Positions 33,409 to 44,630 of a stretch of 64,000 bases of DNA are shown here, piece after piece. Position numbers and translations under genes: made by a program. The stretch is from Gloeopeniophorella convolvens. Its lineage: Eukaryota; Basidiomycota; Agaricomycetes; Russulales. A model generated the notes under the pieces. The model saw only the letters and a list, made by a program, of their open reading frames with translations, was not told where the DNA came from and made no database searches. The stretch covers positions 310,001 through 374,000 of the forward strand of contig WTXD01000009.1 of NCBI GenBank assembly GCA_022496205.1, given 5' to 3'. The stretch's first letter is position 1. Each line of letters begins with the position of its first letter.

Positions 33409-36400
33409 TCAAGCAGTGCCGTCACCGAGGAACCTCGCCTTGACCTGCCTGCCCTTCAGTCCGGTAGCTTTGATCACCTGCGGGTCCCCTGGGACCAGGT
33501 CGATTGCTTGGTCGCTCCACTTGACATCCTCGCCTTCCACTTCCAACACGATGCCTTTGATGGGACGCTGGGTGCTCAGTTCAACTGATTCTCCGCCTTC
33601 GAGTGGCGTAATCTTGAAGCCCAGTTCCTTTACGTCAGGATGGTGGATGTACTTGTATGGCTCTGGCCTGGAGGGCGCTCGACATCAACCGCCGTCACAA
33701 GGACACGCCATGCGACACCTACCAATTAGAATAACGCCCCAAGACAGCGCCATTCTCATCAAGAAGTCGTGCGCTTACGACAATCGTCTTGGGTACTTCG
33801 CTGTCTTTCGTGCGTACCGGCTGGCCAGGAACCTCCCCTTTCCAAAGCTCAGTGCTAGAGTTAGGCGCCAGCGTGACATCCTTTTCCCATCGATTGCTCC
33901 AGTCTGGACGCTGGAGATCGAAGGCTGTGACCTGTAGCGTAGCGCTCTTCGGCTCGAGCGTACTGTTGGTCCCCCAGACTTCCAGTTGCGACGTAATCGT
34001 GAAGTGCGCGAGCGTACGCTCGTCTGCATACTTCTTCTGGTTCTTGCGCGTCATTCCCACTGTGAACGGCCGGAGCTCGCGTGCGATCGCGAAATAGGCG
34101 GGCTTCGGTCGGAGGAAGTAGTCGACTATGGCCCAGGAGGTCACGGGCCAGCAGTCGTTGATCTGCCTAGGGTCAGAAACGCAAGCGGCGGTAAGTAGGG
34201 TACAAGGAGTCTGGTCCTCACCTGCCATACGAGGGCTCCGGCCGTGTACTCTTTTCCTGGGCCGGCCCAGTTCCTCCTCCACAGGCGGTATGCGGAGGAA
34301 AGGGTCTCCGACTGCATCAGTTGAGTGTAGTACACGTAGCTACGGACACCTCAGGACATCTGGCGGTATTTCGGGTCAATGACAGACCTTTCGATGTCGA
34401 ACGCGTGCTTAAAGTTCTCCACGAGGTATAGTTCCAGACGACGCTCAAAGCCATCGGCCTTGTTATGGTTGACGGTCGTTCTTTGAGGCGTCAGCGATGA
34501 GTGGCCCCGAATATAGAGGAGTCCACTCACCGCGACTGTGGGTACCGCTCAGAGGTATTACCACCCGTCCAGAAATCAACTGTACGGATGTTAGGGTATG
34601 CTTCCCTGCGTCCTGCGTGAGCAATTCCGTGAAAGACCAGGGGTGGTAAGGCGCCTACATTCCAAACTCGGAGACGAACCGCCCAGCAAGAACGTCCCAG
34701 TTGTGCCAAGGCTCTTGCGTGCCATGCCATACATTCCACTGGTGTAGATCACCATACGTCCGGTCAGTAGTCACCTTTCCATGTCCACTATACGGAGAAC
34801 TTCGATGGTAGTGGATGTCAGAAAGCTCCGAGACTATCGTAGGCAAGACACGTTCGTAGATGTGGCGAGCTGGGAAATTCGTTTTTCGGAAGTCCGACGT
34901 CTCGTCATCGTAGTTAAGATCCAGATTAAATGTCTCAGCAATTTGGTAATCTGGACGCCCAACTGAGTGAGAAGTCATGGAGGACGGAAAAGTCCCAACC
35001 TTCGTTGTTACCAGCCAAGATCACGATCGAAGGATGGTGACGCAACCTCTGAACATTCTGCTCTGCCTCTAACTTCACAGTTGCGAGGAATGTGTCGTAT
35101 GCGGGATACTGTTTCACGGTGGGTAACTGGCATGGGCCTAAAAGGCAACGACAAACTGACCTGTCCACATCCAAACATGAAGTCCTGCCAAACGAGGATG
35201 CCAAGTTCTGAGGGCCGTCAGCATCGGGGAGGACAATTGTCCTCGAAGACCGACCGTCGCAGATGTTATAGAAGATATCATCTTCATATATTCCTCCACC
35301 CCAGACGCGAATCATATTCTGATTCCCATCTACCAGCAATTGGAGCCAGGCTCTGTAACGCTCAGCTGTGACACTGTGATTGTTTTAAATCACAACGCCT
35401 CACAGATCACAGAACCACAAACTCACGTAGTCACGAAGGAATCGGCCGGAATCCAATTAGATCCTCCGCAGAAGATGCGTATGTTGTTGATTTCGAAAAG
35501 CCAAGTAAGACCAGGCTGGTCGATCAGCTTGTCCTCGACGACTCGCACGCGCCGGAAGCCAATTCGCTCGCTCTTCGCGTCCAGAGTGTGATTCTGCTGC
35601 AGAGGCTAGCTTGAGCGAATGGCCATGGTCACCTCTCGCTGCTTGATACATACCGAATTGACTACCTTGACTTCGACGTTGTACAGAGGCTGTTTGCCAT
35701 ATGCGACGGGGTACCACAGTTCGACTCCTCCCTTCTTGAGGTGAAACTCGGCCTGCGCTGCCCCACCAACAACCTTGATGTTGCTCTGGCCAATGACCGC
35801 TGCGCCGGAAGGGTTTTTCAGCGTAACCACTGCAGTGCTAGGGGTGTCGGAAGAGAGCACAAAGCGCACGCTCAAATCCGTGTCTAGCTTCTCGTCGACA
35901 AGAGCGGAGACGCGGAGATCGGATATACGTGTGTGATATGTGTGAAGAGACACAGACCGCCAAGGGCCAACAGTCAATAAAACAGGTCCTAGAATTCAGT
36001 CAGGTAAAACGATGAAAAGCAGGGAAATGGATGGACAGACCCCAATCCCACCCGTAACTGGACGGATGGTGAGCCCTGACCACGGTTGAAGAGAATATAA
36101 CTCACGTATATTGAGCCTTGCGAACGTGCAAGCGGCTAGAATCTCCGTTCCAGAGGTGGTATTTGGCATCCTTCTTCTCAAGATCTCTTCCCTACATGAC
36201 CAGATTTATCTCAGGGTCTAAATCTTTCGCAGGAGTGGAAAACCCGCACCTTCAAGAAGGCGCTTGGGAATGTGATTACGAGCTCGTTGACGCCAACGGT
36301 CAGGTGTTCTTTGGCAGAAGCCCTGTACGTCACGAACTGATTCTCGGTTCTGGTAACGTGAGTGAGGTTGACGCGATGAAGAAAGATCAATACACACCCC

Positions 36401-36894
36401 AGTATCTTCTTGCCGTTCTAGAAAGATCACCCGGTAAATGGACAATGTGGGACGCTTCAGTGCTTGGCTTCTGCTCACCAGTGTGACGACACCGAATGTG
36501 TCCAGGCCGTTGAACACCAGGTCGATATTTGGAGCAGCAAGTTCCTGCTCAGTTACTTCGAAGGAGGTCTTGAAGGCCCACTCAGCCTCTCCGATCCCTG
36601 CAGACAACACCGCTCAGCCGGCTGAGATGGTCGTGGATGCCATGTTATCCGCGCACATTGCACATCCCATTCATGCAGCCCGACAAACTTCCCAACATCA
36701 GTAAGCAAACCAGATCCGCATCTACGGGCAGATCGACGTACAGGATCAGGCACTTTCTTCAGGTGGATGAGTTCGACATGGACTGAAGTGGGGAAAGTAG
36801 ATGTCTCCAGCCACTGGCCATCTTCAGTGCCCTGGCCGCCGCCAACCTGGGTAAAACTCCAGTTCTTGTTAAGAGGGCGTATGACGCTGGACAT
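33409..36894 (-). CDS. GH2 beta-mannosidase
   Basis: Exo-acting beta-mannosidase (glycoside hydrolase family 2) that removes non-reducing beta-mannose from manno-oligosaccharides or N-glycan remnants. The start is the ATG at 36894 (MSSVIRPLNKNWSFTQVGGG) with no signal peptide, so intracellular action is likely. The sugar-binding domain reads FVGLHEWDVQ and AEWAFKTSFEV, NIDLVFNGLDTFG; then WNGD, VRKAQYNYGWDWGPV; the beta-sandwich; and the TIM barrel with NMIRVWGGGIYEDDIFYNIC, LGILVWQDFMFGC, SIVILAGNNE (acid/base glutamate in NNE) and GRFVSEFGM (nucleophile glutamate in SEFG). The C-terminal domains include ALVWQINDCWPVTSWAIVDY and end FLGDGTA at 33409. More than ten introns. Both catalytic glutamates are present. 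Confidence 0.94.
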
Positions 36895-37231
36895 AGTTCA
36901 GGATGGAGTCCGTAGATTGCACCATGAGACCTGATTCTGCGATATATAAGTACTTGAGGAGCGATCCTGGACTGCTCTGGACTGGGTCATCCCCCTCAGG
37001 CCGGACCGATGCCAGCCGGCCACTAGCCACTGTGCACATCCGAAGTTCTCCCGCTCAGTTTGACGGTAGGCTGCAACTGGATCGTGAATGTAACAAACAA
37101 AGATGCGAAATTTAAGGTGCTAGTTTACAATGGAGTTATGTATCGAGATCTCCGGAAGAGTGCGGAGAATACAATACTCGGAATATCGTCGCCGTGGACC
37201 TGCAAGGTGTAGTACAGCCAGCGCTAAGGTC
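36895..37231. other. Intergenic region, beta-mannosidase promoter / Argonaute 3' end
   Basis: About 340 bp between two minus-strand genes. Apart from the TATA-like element listed separately, nothing is seen. Confidence 0.5.
36943..36948 (-). promoter_or_regulatory. TATA-like element upstream of the beta-mannosidase gene
   Basis: TATATA within CTTATATATCGC on the minus strand, about 50 nt before the start codon of the beta-mannosidase gene. Spacing and sequence fit a TATA box; not otherwise supported. Confidence 0.4.
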
Positions 37232-40200
37232 TCAACAGAAGTACATAAGCTTTTTCATGCGCTCGTGTGTTGGCTTGAATGCAGCGCGGAATTTCTCCAA
37301 GTTGTTCGCCTCCTCCGTCGTATTTGTCATAGTCTCCGACATAGAAAGCTCAAGTCCCTGCTGAGGATCGTAGTGGTGCTTCGCGCGAGAGCACACGATA
37401 TCCGCATCTGAGTCGAGGATGTCAGTATAGGCGTCTGAAGAGGACAGCGAAAAAGGCATTACAGTATACAGGGGCCGGGATAGATACGGAACGCGTCGCA
37501 CGGGCGTAAACATGACAGAGAGCAAAAGACAGCGATTGCAATCCGTCGACACTGTAGGCATGTAATAAGCGTTGAATCCATCAGGAAGATGCACAACTCA
37601 CGTGAATTTGTTCTCGTCGAGGAGGACATTGTAGTGCGCAGGCCGGCTAGTACCAAGCAGGCCGCCGTGACTCTGAAGGTAATAGTCGAACTCGACGGGG
37701 TTGACGACGTCACTGTCGACTACGGTGCCAGCAGGACAATTTCCACTCCGGTCACCTTCATTCTCGTTGCGCGGGAAGAAGCGGACATGGTGTCGCTTCC
37801 CGACGACGATGAGCGTGATCGTCGGATTGAAGCCCAATTTTGCGCATGCGCCTGGCGAGGTCAGAACGAGAGAGTAACCAGTGTGAACGACGTACTTCGG
37901 ATCAGTGGAAGCTCGCTTTCCAGGACTTGTGAAAATTGGCCTTCTGACACGCCATCTGTGGACAGGATCAGCACCGTCCGTAACAACAACAGCGCGATGC
38001 TTACCACGATAGAACATGATTCGCTTAGGATACTTCCCAGTTGCTCCCTTGTATTGTCCCAAGACATACTGATTCTCCTCGAATCAATTGTTTTGATATT
38101 TGAAACAGAAAACATACCGTGCACATGGATTCCATTGCATCGATCAACTCTTGACGAGATGTCTGCACTTCCATCGTGGAAACGTAGCGGACAGCGCTAC
38201 CGTCGATACTTCCGACCAGGGAAGTGAACGATGGACGACCTTCGGATCCCGGAGCAGGATGGATGACATCCGCCCCTAATCGTGTAGCACATGAGCTTCT
38301 TTCCGAGACGATGCACTAAAGGGAGGCATACCCATGACCATTGTTGGATTGGCGTTATCCGTCAAGAAGGAGATGTCGCGAGGCTCTGGAACAGCATTGA
38401 TCCCACCGAGCTTCACGTTGATCCTATAATATGGCTTGAGTGGGGGAGACAAAACAGGGGCGAGCCACTTACTTCAATGTTACATTGGCGTAGTACTGCG
38501 GCTTGGCTCGGAAGCACTTTGACGATTTCATACACTGCGTGACAACGCCAGCCTGCATGCGAGCATAAGGACTCTCGCATGAAGAGAGTCTGAGGACAGC
38601 ATATACTCACAGAGACATCCCCGAAACTGGTTTGGTGAGCATATGTTCCCAAATGTTGGCGATGAGTACTTACTGCTTAACAGCGGTGTATATATCGTTG
38701 CCGCCATCTGGAAGGATCACCACGACAAGTGTAGGCAGCGACCCCGAGACTCGCTGACACTCGCCGCCCGCCGCACGAAGTTGCTGGTGTGATAGTTACT
38801 CAGCAAGAACGGTCGTGGTCGTAATGGAGGGATACAACCAACCTGTCCGATATTTCCCTGGCCCGATTCCCACTTGATGAGACTTGGTTCTGGTTTGATG
38901 GTAATGCCTGCAAGGCGTCGGTAAGAATGACCCGTCGTTGCCCAAGAAGCATGGCATCCTACCAACGGTTTCACATCCCTTGGCCAGATCGGCCGCCATC
39001 TGGTTGGCAACTCGCTGGTCGAAGCGTTGCTGGCGCTCGTAGATGATGACCATCCAATTGTTCACAGTGGAGGGCGTGAACATGCGCTTGTCAATCCTTT
39101 GAAAAGAGGTCATCGCCGGGTCATGGAACGGATGCTAGGATAACCTACATATTCCAAGCACCATCTCTTGGCCTCTGACGACGAATGGATAGTATCATGC
39201 TTCATTGAAACATAATGAGAAAAGACTTACGACGGTAGGCTGCCTCGACTTTGGATTGTACTTCAAGGTGGGCGGGTTAATCACCCGAGCTTGTATCCTC
39301 AGCGGTTGATCGGCTATGGTCATCCCGAATTGGCGCACATACTCCGACTGACCATACTCCAATACCTAAATCATCATTCAGCAGGTAGCTCCACAACACC
39401 GCCTAGGCACATACGCTCAACCCATTTTGTATGGATGCGAGGCGTTCCCGGGGACGTTTCGTCGCGAAGTCAAGCACAGAGCTAGTCTTGTCGGGAGGGA
39501 TCTGCTTGCGGATGATCTGGCCAGGCGGAACGTGGCAGAGTTCCAGGGGTATCAATGCCCCAGAGGAGAGCTACATAATCGTCAATCTGCGGAAAGCGAC
39601 TTACAAAGTAAGTGATTGACGTACCTCGACGCAGATCACGTCTGGGTGCCGCAACGGCCTATTGAGTACCGTGAGGAAGTAGTCTGCTACCGTAGTCGTT
39701 CGTCCGTCCCCAAGTTCGAATGTCAAGTCCTTCGCGCCATCGCGGCTGAGCTTCTTGACAACACGAGGCCGGGGGGCGGAGCGCGAGTCACGTTGGTTAT
39801 GCGGCGTCGTGATTTTGATTCCGGTTATGAAGCGTTGCAAACGCATCCGCTCACGGTCTGGGAGACCCCGGCGAGGGGAGAGCACGTTCGGGTCGGTTTT
39901 ACCCAGGACCTCCAACGCCAGGTTAAGGAATGGCCCGGGTGTGTACATAGCACCCGTTGAGATGTCGAGATTGATCAACATACGGCCAATTGCAGGCCGC
40001 ACAGATTGGAAATATCCACGCCAAAGAACAATGCCTCCACCGATGGCCTTCGTTTCATTGTCGGTGAAAAAAGAGCGAACGTTGAAGGGATATCGTAGAT
40101 TGGGCCCCATGCGAACAACCACGTTGAGGGCCTATCTCTGGATGTGAGTATGGAAGACAATCGGCAGGGAAGCCGACACGTGCGGTAATAGCCGTCAGGA

Positions 40201-41127
40201 CGGTGTTGTCGTGGGATTGATCACCTTGTAGGAATCGCTGAAGAACCCTGAAAGCGACTATGATTCGGGGGCGCCGCCTTGAGAGGTAAACGGACGCTTA
40301 CTCAGGGTTGATGGAGGCGACATGGGTGAGTCGAACCCTGTATTCCTTCGGAGGTCGGCGACCACTTTCTTCGGATGAACGCTCGCCGAGAGGTACCACG
40401 AACTTATCGAAGGTGAGAACGGCCACGTAGAGATGTGGAAAAGGGCGTTACCTCCCGAGAACCCGACTCGAAAGGAAGTTCGAAGGCAGTGAAGAGATTC
40501 TTTCGACCATCGTAGACACCGGGCCTCACGAAGAGGCTACGTTCAACGTCGGTCTGCAAGGCTGTGATGATCTCGAAGTTTGCTTTGGCAGGGAGAGGCT
40601 TCTCCGGAAGAATGACTAGCGCGAGTCGTGACTAAAGTGAAGTAAGAAAGCGACAACATACTTACCGACTAGATGGCGGCGACAAACGGCGCAGGCGTGT
40701 GTCAGATCTCGGCGAGCACGGAAAGCGAGAAGGACATGCCATCGTAGTGATAGATCGTGCCTTGATTGAGTTCTGCCGCAAAATGGTTGGTGAAGACCTC
40801 GATGGGGCGTCCAGCATTGCCGTGGCCGGGGCGTTTCACGCCAATCGAGCGAACGTGGGCGGCAGGGACAAGAGACCGCGCCGCCGCCGGGCCACCGACT
40901 ATTGGAAGAGGGGCAGCACGAGTAGGGGGGCCACCACGAGGGGGACCACCGCGAGGAGGACCGCCACGAGGGCCACCAGGTGGAGGGAAGCCACCACGAC
41001 CAGGAGGGCCACCGCGACCAGGAGGAGGACCACCTCGACCGTCACCTCGACCGGCACCACGACCGGCGCCACGACCACCTCGACCGCCGCGACCACCAGG
41101 ACCTTCGGGGGCAGCTCTGGGAGGCAT
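37232..41127 (-). CDS. Argonaute (QDE-2-like) protein
   Basis: Small-RNA-guided effector of RNA silencing. The start is the ATG at 41127. The first roughly 70 residues are an RGG/GGP-rich arm (positions 40915-41120). The N domain follows ([34 protein letters not shown]), then a linker, PAZ and MID regions ([33 protein letters not shown] in MID). The PIWI domain keeps all catalytic positions: D in [11 protein letters not shown], the glutamate finger in [13 protein letters not shown] in [19 protein letters not shown] after splicing, and H in [17 protein letters not shown]. The C-terminus reads [11 protein letters not shown]; Argonautes end in a similar MYF motif, here with Cys last. About 15 introns. 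The full D-E-D-H tetrad makes slicer activity likely. The RNA targets are unknown; no Dicer or RdRP lies in the window. Confidence 0.94.
40915..41110. repeat. GC-rich imperfect tandem repeat coding for the Argonaute RGG arm
   Basis: Degenerate short units of the type CCACCACGAGGGCCACC on the plus strand, which encode Arg-Gly-Gly and Gly-Gly-Pro repeats on the minus strand. Because the units are similar, slippage and length variation between strains are likely. The opposite strand and other frames give low-complexity Thr/Arg or Val/Leu strings that are not genes. Confidence 0.7.
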
Positions 41128-41781
41128 TGAGAAGTATTTCTTGGTGTTAGATGATGATGAGAAGGGAAGAGAGGGCGGGGTCCATATATAAGGACGGAAG
41201 GCCTTTGTTATAAGAGTCCGAGCGGCGACTGACTGTCCTTTGTCTGGCGCGCCAATCACTCGGTTCCAGGCTTGCAGTAAATAGTATCCGTATTTGCCCA
41301 TTGTTCACACCGTCCGGGCACACAAAGGGCGACAGATCTTTACTGCGACCCGTGGCCTAGCACAATCAATATGTGCATCCATCAGTACAGTATCTATCAA
41401 CTATTCAAAAGAGGGCACAGGCGTGGCACCGTGCGGTTGAGCGGGAACGCGGCCAAGTGCGCTTTCGTGCGGCACCAAGTTCAATTACGGGTTGAACGGT
41501 GGCACCTCGGTGGCACGGTACAGCCACTATGGCGTGTGCGCAGCAAGCATAGACTCTGCCCCAGTTGCGTTGAATGATGTGGATAAAGGGACGAGATGCA
41601 AGAATTACGTCGAGATGCACACCTATGCACACGTGCCACGGTCTGCGCGGGTGTACGATCAAGATTACTTATGTATGACTCAGGTCAAAGGAAAGTGTAC
41701 GAGACTGACCGCCTTTGGCTGCTCCAGGTTCGAGCGACTGTGCACAACGACTACCTATTCTAGAGGTCTAACAGCCCGACG
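41128..41781. other. Divergent intergenic region, Argonaute / HIS4
   Basis: About 650 bp holding the promoters of both genes. It contains a Gcn4/Cpc1-type site (listed separately). No coding sequence is supported. Confidence 0.55.
41676..41682 (+). promoter_or_regulatory. Gcn4/CpcA-type binding site (TGACTCA) upstream of HIS4
   Basis: An exact TGACTCA heptamer 100 nt before the HIS4 start codon. In fungi this palindrome-like element binds the general amino-acid control factor (Gcn4, Cpc1/CpcA) and is typical of histidine biosynthesis promoters. The match and position are seen; its use here is inferred. Confidence 0.6.
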
Positions 41782-44464
41782 ATGGCCGCCTTTCTCCCTC
41801 TTCTCGACAACCAGGACCAAGACATCCTGCCCGCACTTTCCCGGATCGGTCCTCTCGTTCTGCCCATCTCAAGTTCCGCGATCCATCACATCGACTTGTA
41901 CAACGTTTACGTTCTCGTAGACCACGATGCATCCGTACATTACGATGACATCGTGTCCTGGTTGGACCGTGGCGCCCAAAAGATCATCCTGCCTCTCGCT
42001 CGCGCTCCCGAGTTCATAGGCACTGTCCCGCCCGACCGCATCCTCCTCCTTCTAGATCTCGCCAACGCAAGCGCTGTCTCCGACAAGACGCGCGCAGGCG
42101 TCTCCGGCGTCCTGCTCAGGGCCCCTTCTCTCGAACTGGATCTCATTTCCTCCGTGTCCCGCTTCTTTTCCGGTTCATCAATCTACATCCTATCCACCTC
42201 CGCGACACCGCCGACGCCTTCCACCGTCCGCGAGCTTCTTTCAGTTGGTGCGGTGCCCCTACTCCCCACATCCCAGCTGACGCTCGGCCCATCCACCGCC
42301 TCTCAACTGAACATCGCCGATGTGTTCCTCACTCCTCTCCGGTCAGATCGCCCGGACGGTCTCTTCCCCACCGTAGTGTCCTCGTTCCCACAAGGAGGCC
42401 GCTCGCTTGGACTGGTGTACTCTTCTCGCCAATCAATCGCCGAGTCCATCCTGTCGGGTAAAGGAGTATACCACTCGCGAAAACATGGTCTTTGGAGAAA
42501 GGGGGAAACATCTGGCGCCACACAGGATGTTGTACGCATCCGCCTCGACTGCGACACGGACTCTCTCGAGTTCAGCGTCGTTCAGCATGGGGCTGGCTTC
42601 TGCCATCTCAATCGCGCCTCGTGCTTTGGCGAATTGAACGGGCTGTCGGCCCTGGAAAGCACTCTGCAGTCGCGCCTAGAGTCCGCGCCCGAGGGGTCGT
42701 ACACCAGCAGGTTGTTCAACGACTCTGACCTCCTGCGGTCCAAGATCATGGAGGAGGCCGATGAGCTCTGCAGTGCTCAAACGAAGGAAGAGGTTGCCTC
42801 TGAGGCCGCGGACCTATTCTACTTTGCGTTGACCCGGTGTGTCGCCGCAGGCGTCGGACTTGCCGACATCGAGCGCAACCTCGACGCAAAGGCGCGTAAA
42901 ATTTCACGGAGGCCAGGCAATGCCAAGCCGCAGTGGACCTCGAAGCCCGCGGCGACGGCGGCAGCCCCGCACAACCCGCCGCACCCGCCGCCGTGCCCGA
43001 CCCCGACGCCCCCATCCGCATGCACAAATACGTCATCGCCTCTCTCTCGCGCCCGAGCGCGCGCAGCTCCTCCGGCGCCCCGTGCTCAAGTTCGACGAGA
43101 TGATCATTAAAGTCAAGCCGATCGTCGACGCCGTGCGCACGCGCGGCGACGCTGCGCTGCTCGAGCTGACCGCCAAATTCGACAAGGCGCAGCTCGCCAG
43201 CGTCGTCGTCCGCCCGCCGTTCGCGCCGGCGAGCATGGCGCTCGACCCGGCCGTGCGCGCCGCGATCGACGTCGCGTACGCGAACATCCGCGCGTTCCAC
43301 GCTGCGCAGCTCTCGCGCGGCGTGCTTGTCGTCGAGACGATGCCTGGCGTCGTGTGTTCGCGCTTCGCGCGGCCCATCGCGCGCGTCGGGCTCTACGTGC
43401 CTGGCGGCACCGCAGTGCTGCCGTCGACCGCGCTGATGCTCGGCATTCCCGCGCAGGTCGCGGGCTGCCGCGAGATCGTGCTCGCGACCCCGCCGCGCGC
43501 GGACGGGAGCATCTCGCCCGAGGTGATGTACGTCGCGCACCTCGTCGGCGCGTCCGCGGTCCTCAAGGCCGGCGGCGGGCAGGCGGTCGCCGCGCTCGCG
43601 TACGGCACGCAGACGGTGCCCAAGGTCGACAAGATCTTCGGGCCGGGCAATCAGTGGGTGACGGCGGCCAAGATGCTCGTGCAGAACGACACGGACGCGC
43701 TGGTCGCGATCGACATGCCCGCCGGGCCGTCCGAGGTGCTCGTAAGTCGCCCGCCGCTGCGCTACAAGCTGTGCTTGCGCGGGCGGGAGGTCTGACCGCG
43801 CTCGACAGGTGATCGCAGACCACACGTGCAACCCGGCCTATGTAGCGGCGGACCTGCTCTCGCAAGCCGAGCACGGCGTCGACTCACAAGTCGTGCTCGT
43901 CGCTGTCGACCTGGAAGCTTCGGTCCTCGCCGAAATCGAGTCGCAAATCGACGCGCAGGCACGTGCGCTCGAGCGGGTCGACATCATCCGGCAGTCCGTG
44001 GCGAAGAGCATCATCGTGCAGGTGGACGACGTCGATGCTGCGCTCGCGTTCTCGAACGACTACGCACCGGAGCATCTGATCCTGCACCTCGAGGATGCCG
44101 CAGCCGCCGTGGAACACGTCCAGAACGCGGGGAGCGTATTTGTCGGGCCTTACTCGCCAGAGAGGTGCGTCACAATCTGCGCACCCCAGATCCTTGCTCG
44201 TCACTGATGAGCTTCCATTATTCCTGATTGCGCTCATACAGCTGCGGAGACTATGCTTCGGGGACGAACCACACGCTGCCGACAAATGGCTATGCGCGCC
44301 AGTTCAGCGGCGTGAACACGCTCTCCTTCCAAAAGCACATCACATCACAAGAATTGACTGCGGACGGCCTGAAGGAACTGGGACCGGTGGTGGCCACACT
44401 GGCGGATTGCGAAGGGTTGCAGGCGCACGCAAATGCGGTTCGGATCCGGCTCGATTCGATGTGA
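41782..44464 (+). CDS. HIS4: Trifunctional histidine biosynthesis protein HIS4, frame breaks in the linker
   Basis: Combines phosphoribosyl-AMP cyclohydrolase (HisI), phosphoribosyl-ATP pyrophosphatase (HisE) and histidinol dehydrogenase (HisD), i.e. steps 2, 3 and the last two steps of histidine synthesis. The start is the ATG at 41782 ([20 protein letters not shown]). HisI-type sequence is seen around [20 protein letters not shown] and [16 protein letters not shown]; HisE as [31 protein letters not shown] and [18 protein letters not shown]. HisD begins [20 protein letters not shown], with [23 protein letters not shown]-like [26 protein letters not shown], then [20 protein letters not shown] and [20 protein letters not shown], stop at 44464. 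Between about 42935 and 43050 the protein changes frame twice (HisE frame, then [13 protein letters not shown], then APERAQLL), so no single open frame links the two halves without splicing or indels. Two conventional introns follow near 43743 and 44166. Confidence 0.9.
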
Positions 44465-44630
44465 AGATATGGAGGGTGACGGATAAGATAAAAGCATGTG
44501 CATCAAACCTTCAATGGGACATCACAGAACCTCACGCAGTAGGGTGCTCGGGAATCCGCGAGTGGAGGAGTGTCTATAGCACTAGAAAGCAACATGATGG
44601 ATGCCCAGATATAACGTAGAAGAATCGGAC

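Noticed and set aside
33164..33937. 257-codon plus-strand frame overlapping the end of the beta-mannosidase gene
   Set aside because: It is antisense to well-conserved beta-mannosidase C-terminal exons and has no recognisable sequence.
40320..40350. GGGTTCGACTC on the minus strand, T-loop-like
   Set aside because: Stem bases do not pair and the region is within the Argonaute coding part.
43354..43812. Alternative plus-strand frame inside HIS4
   Set aside because: Arg/Ala/Gly-rich frame produced by GC-rich codons of the true HisD frame.
42746..43831. 361-codon open frame on the minus strand
   Set aside because: Antisense shadow of the GC-rich HisD part of HIS4; composition is dominated by Arg, His, Asp and Ala as expected for the complement of GC3-biased codons.
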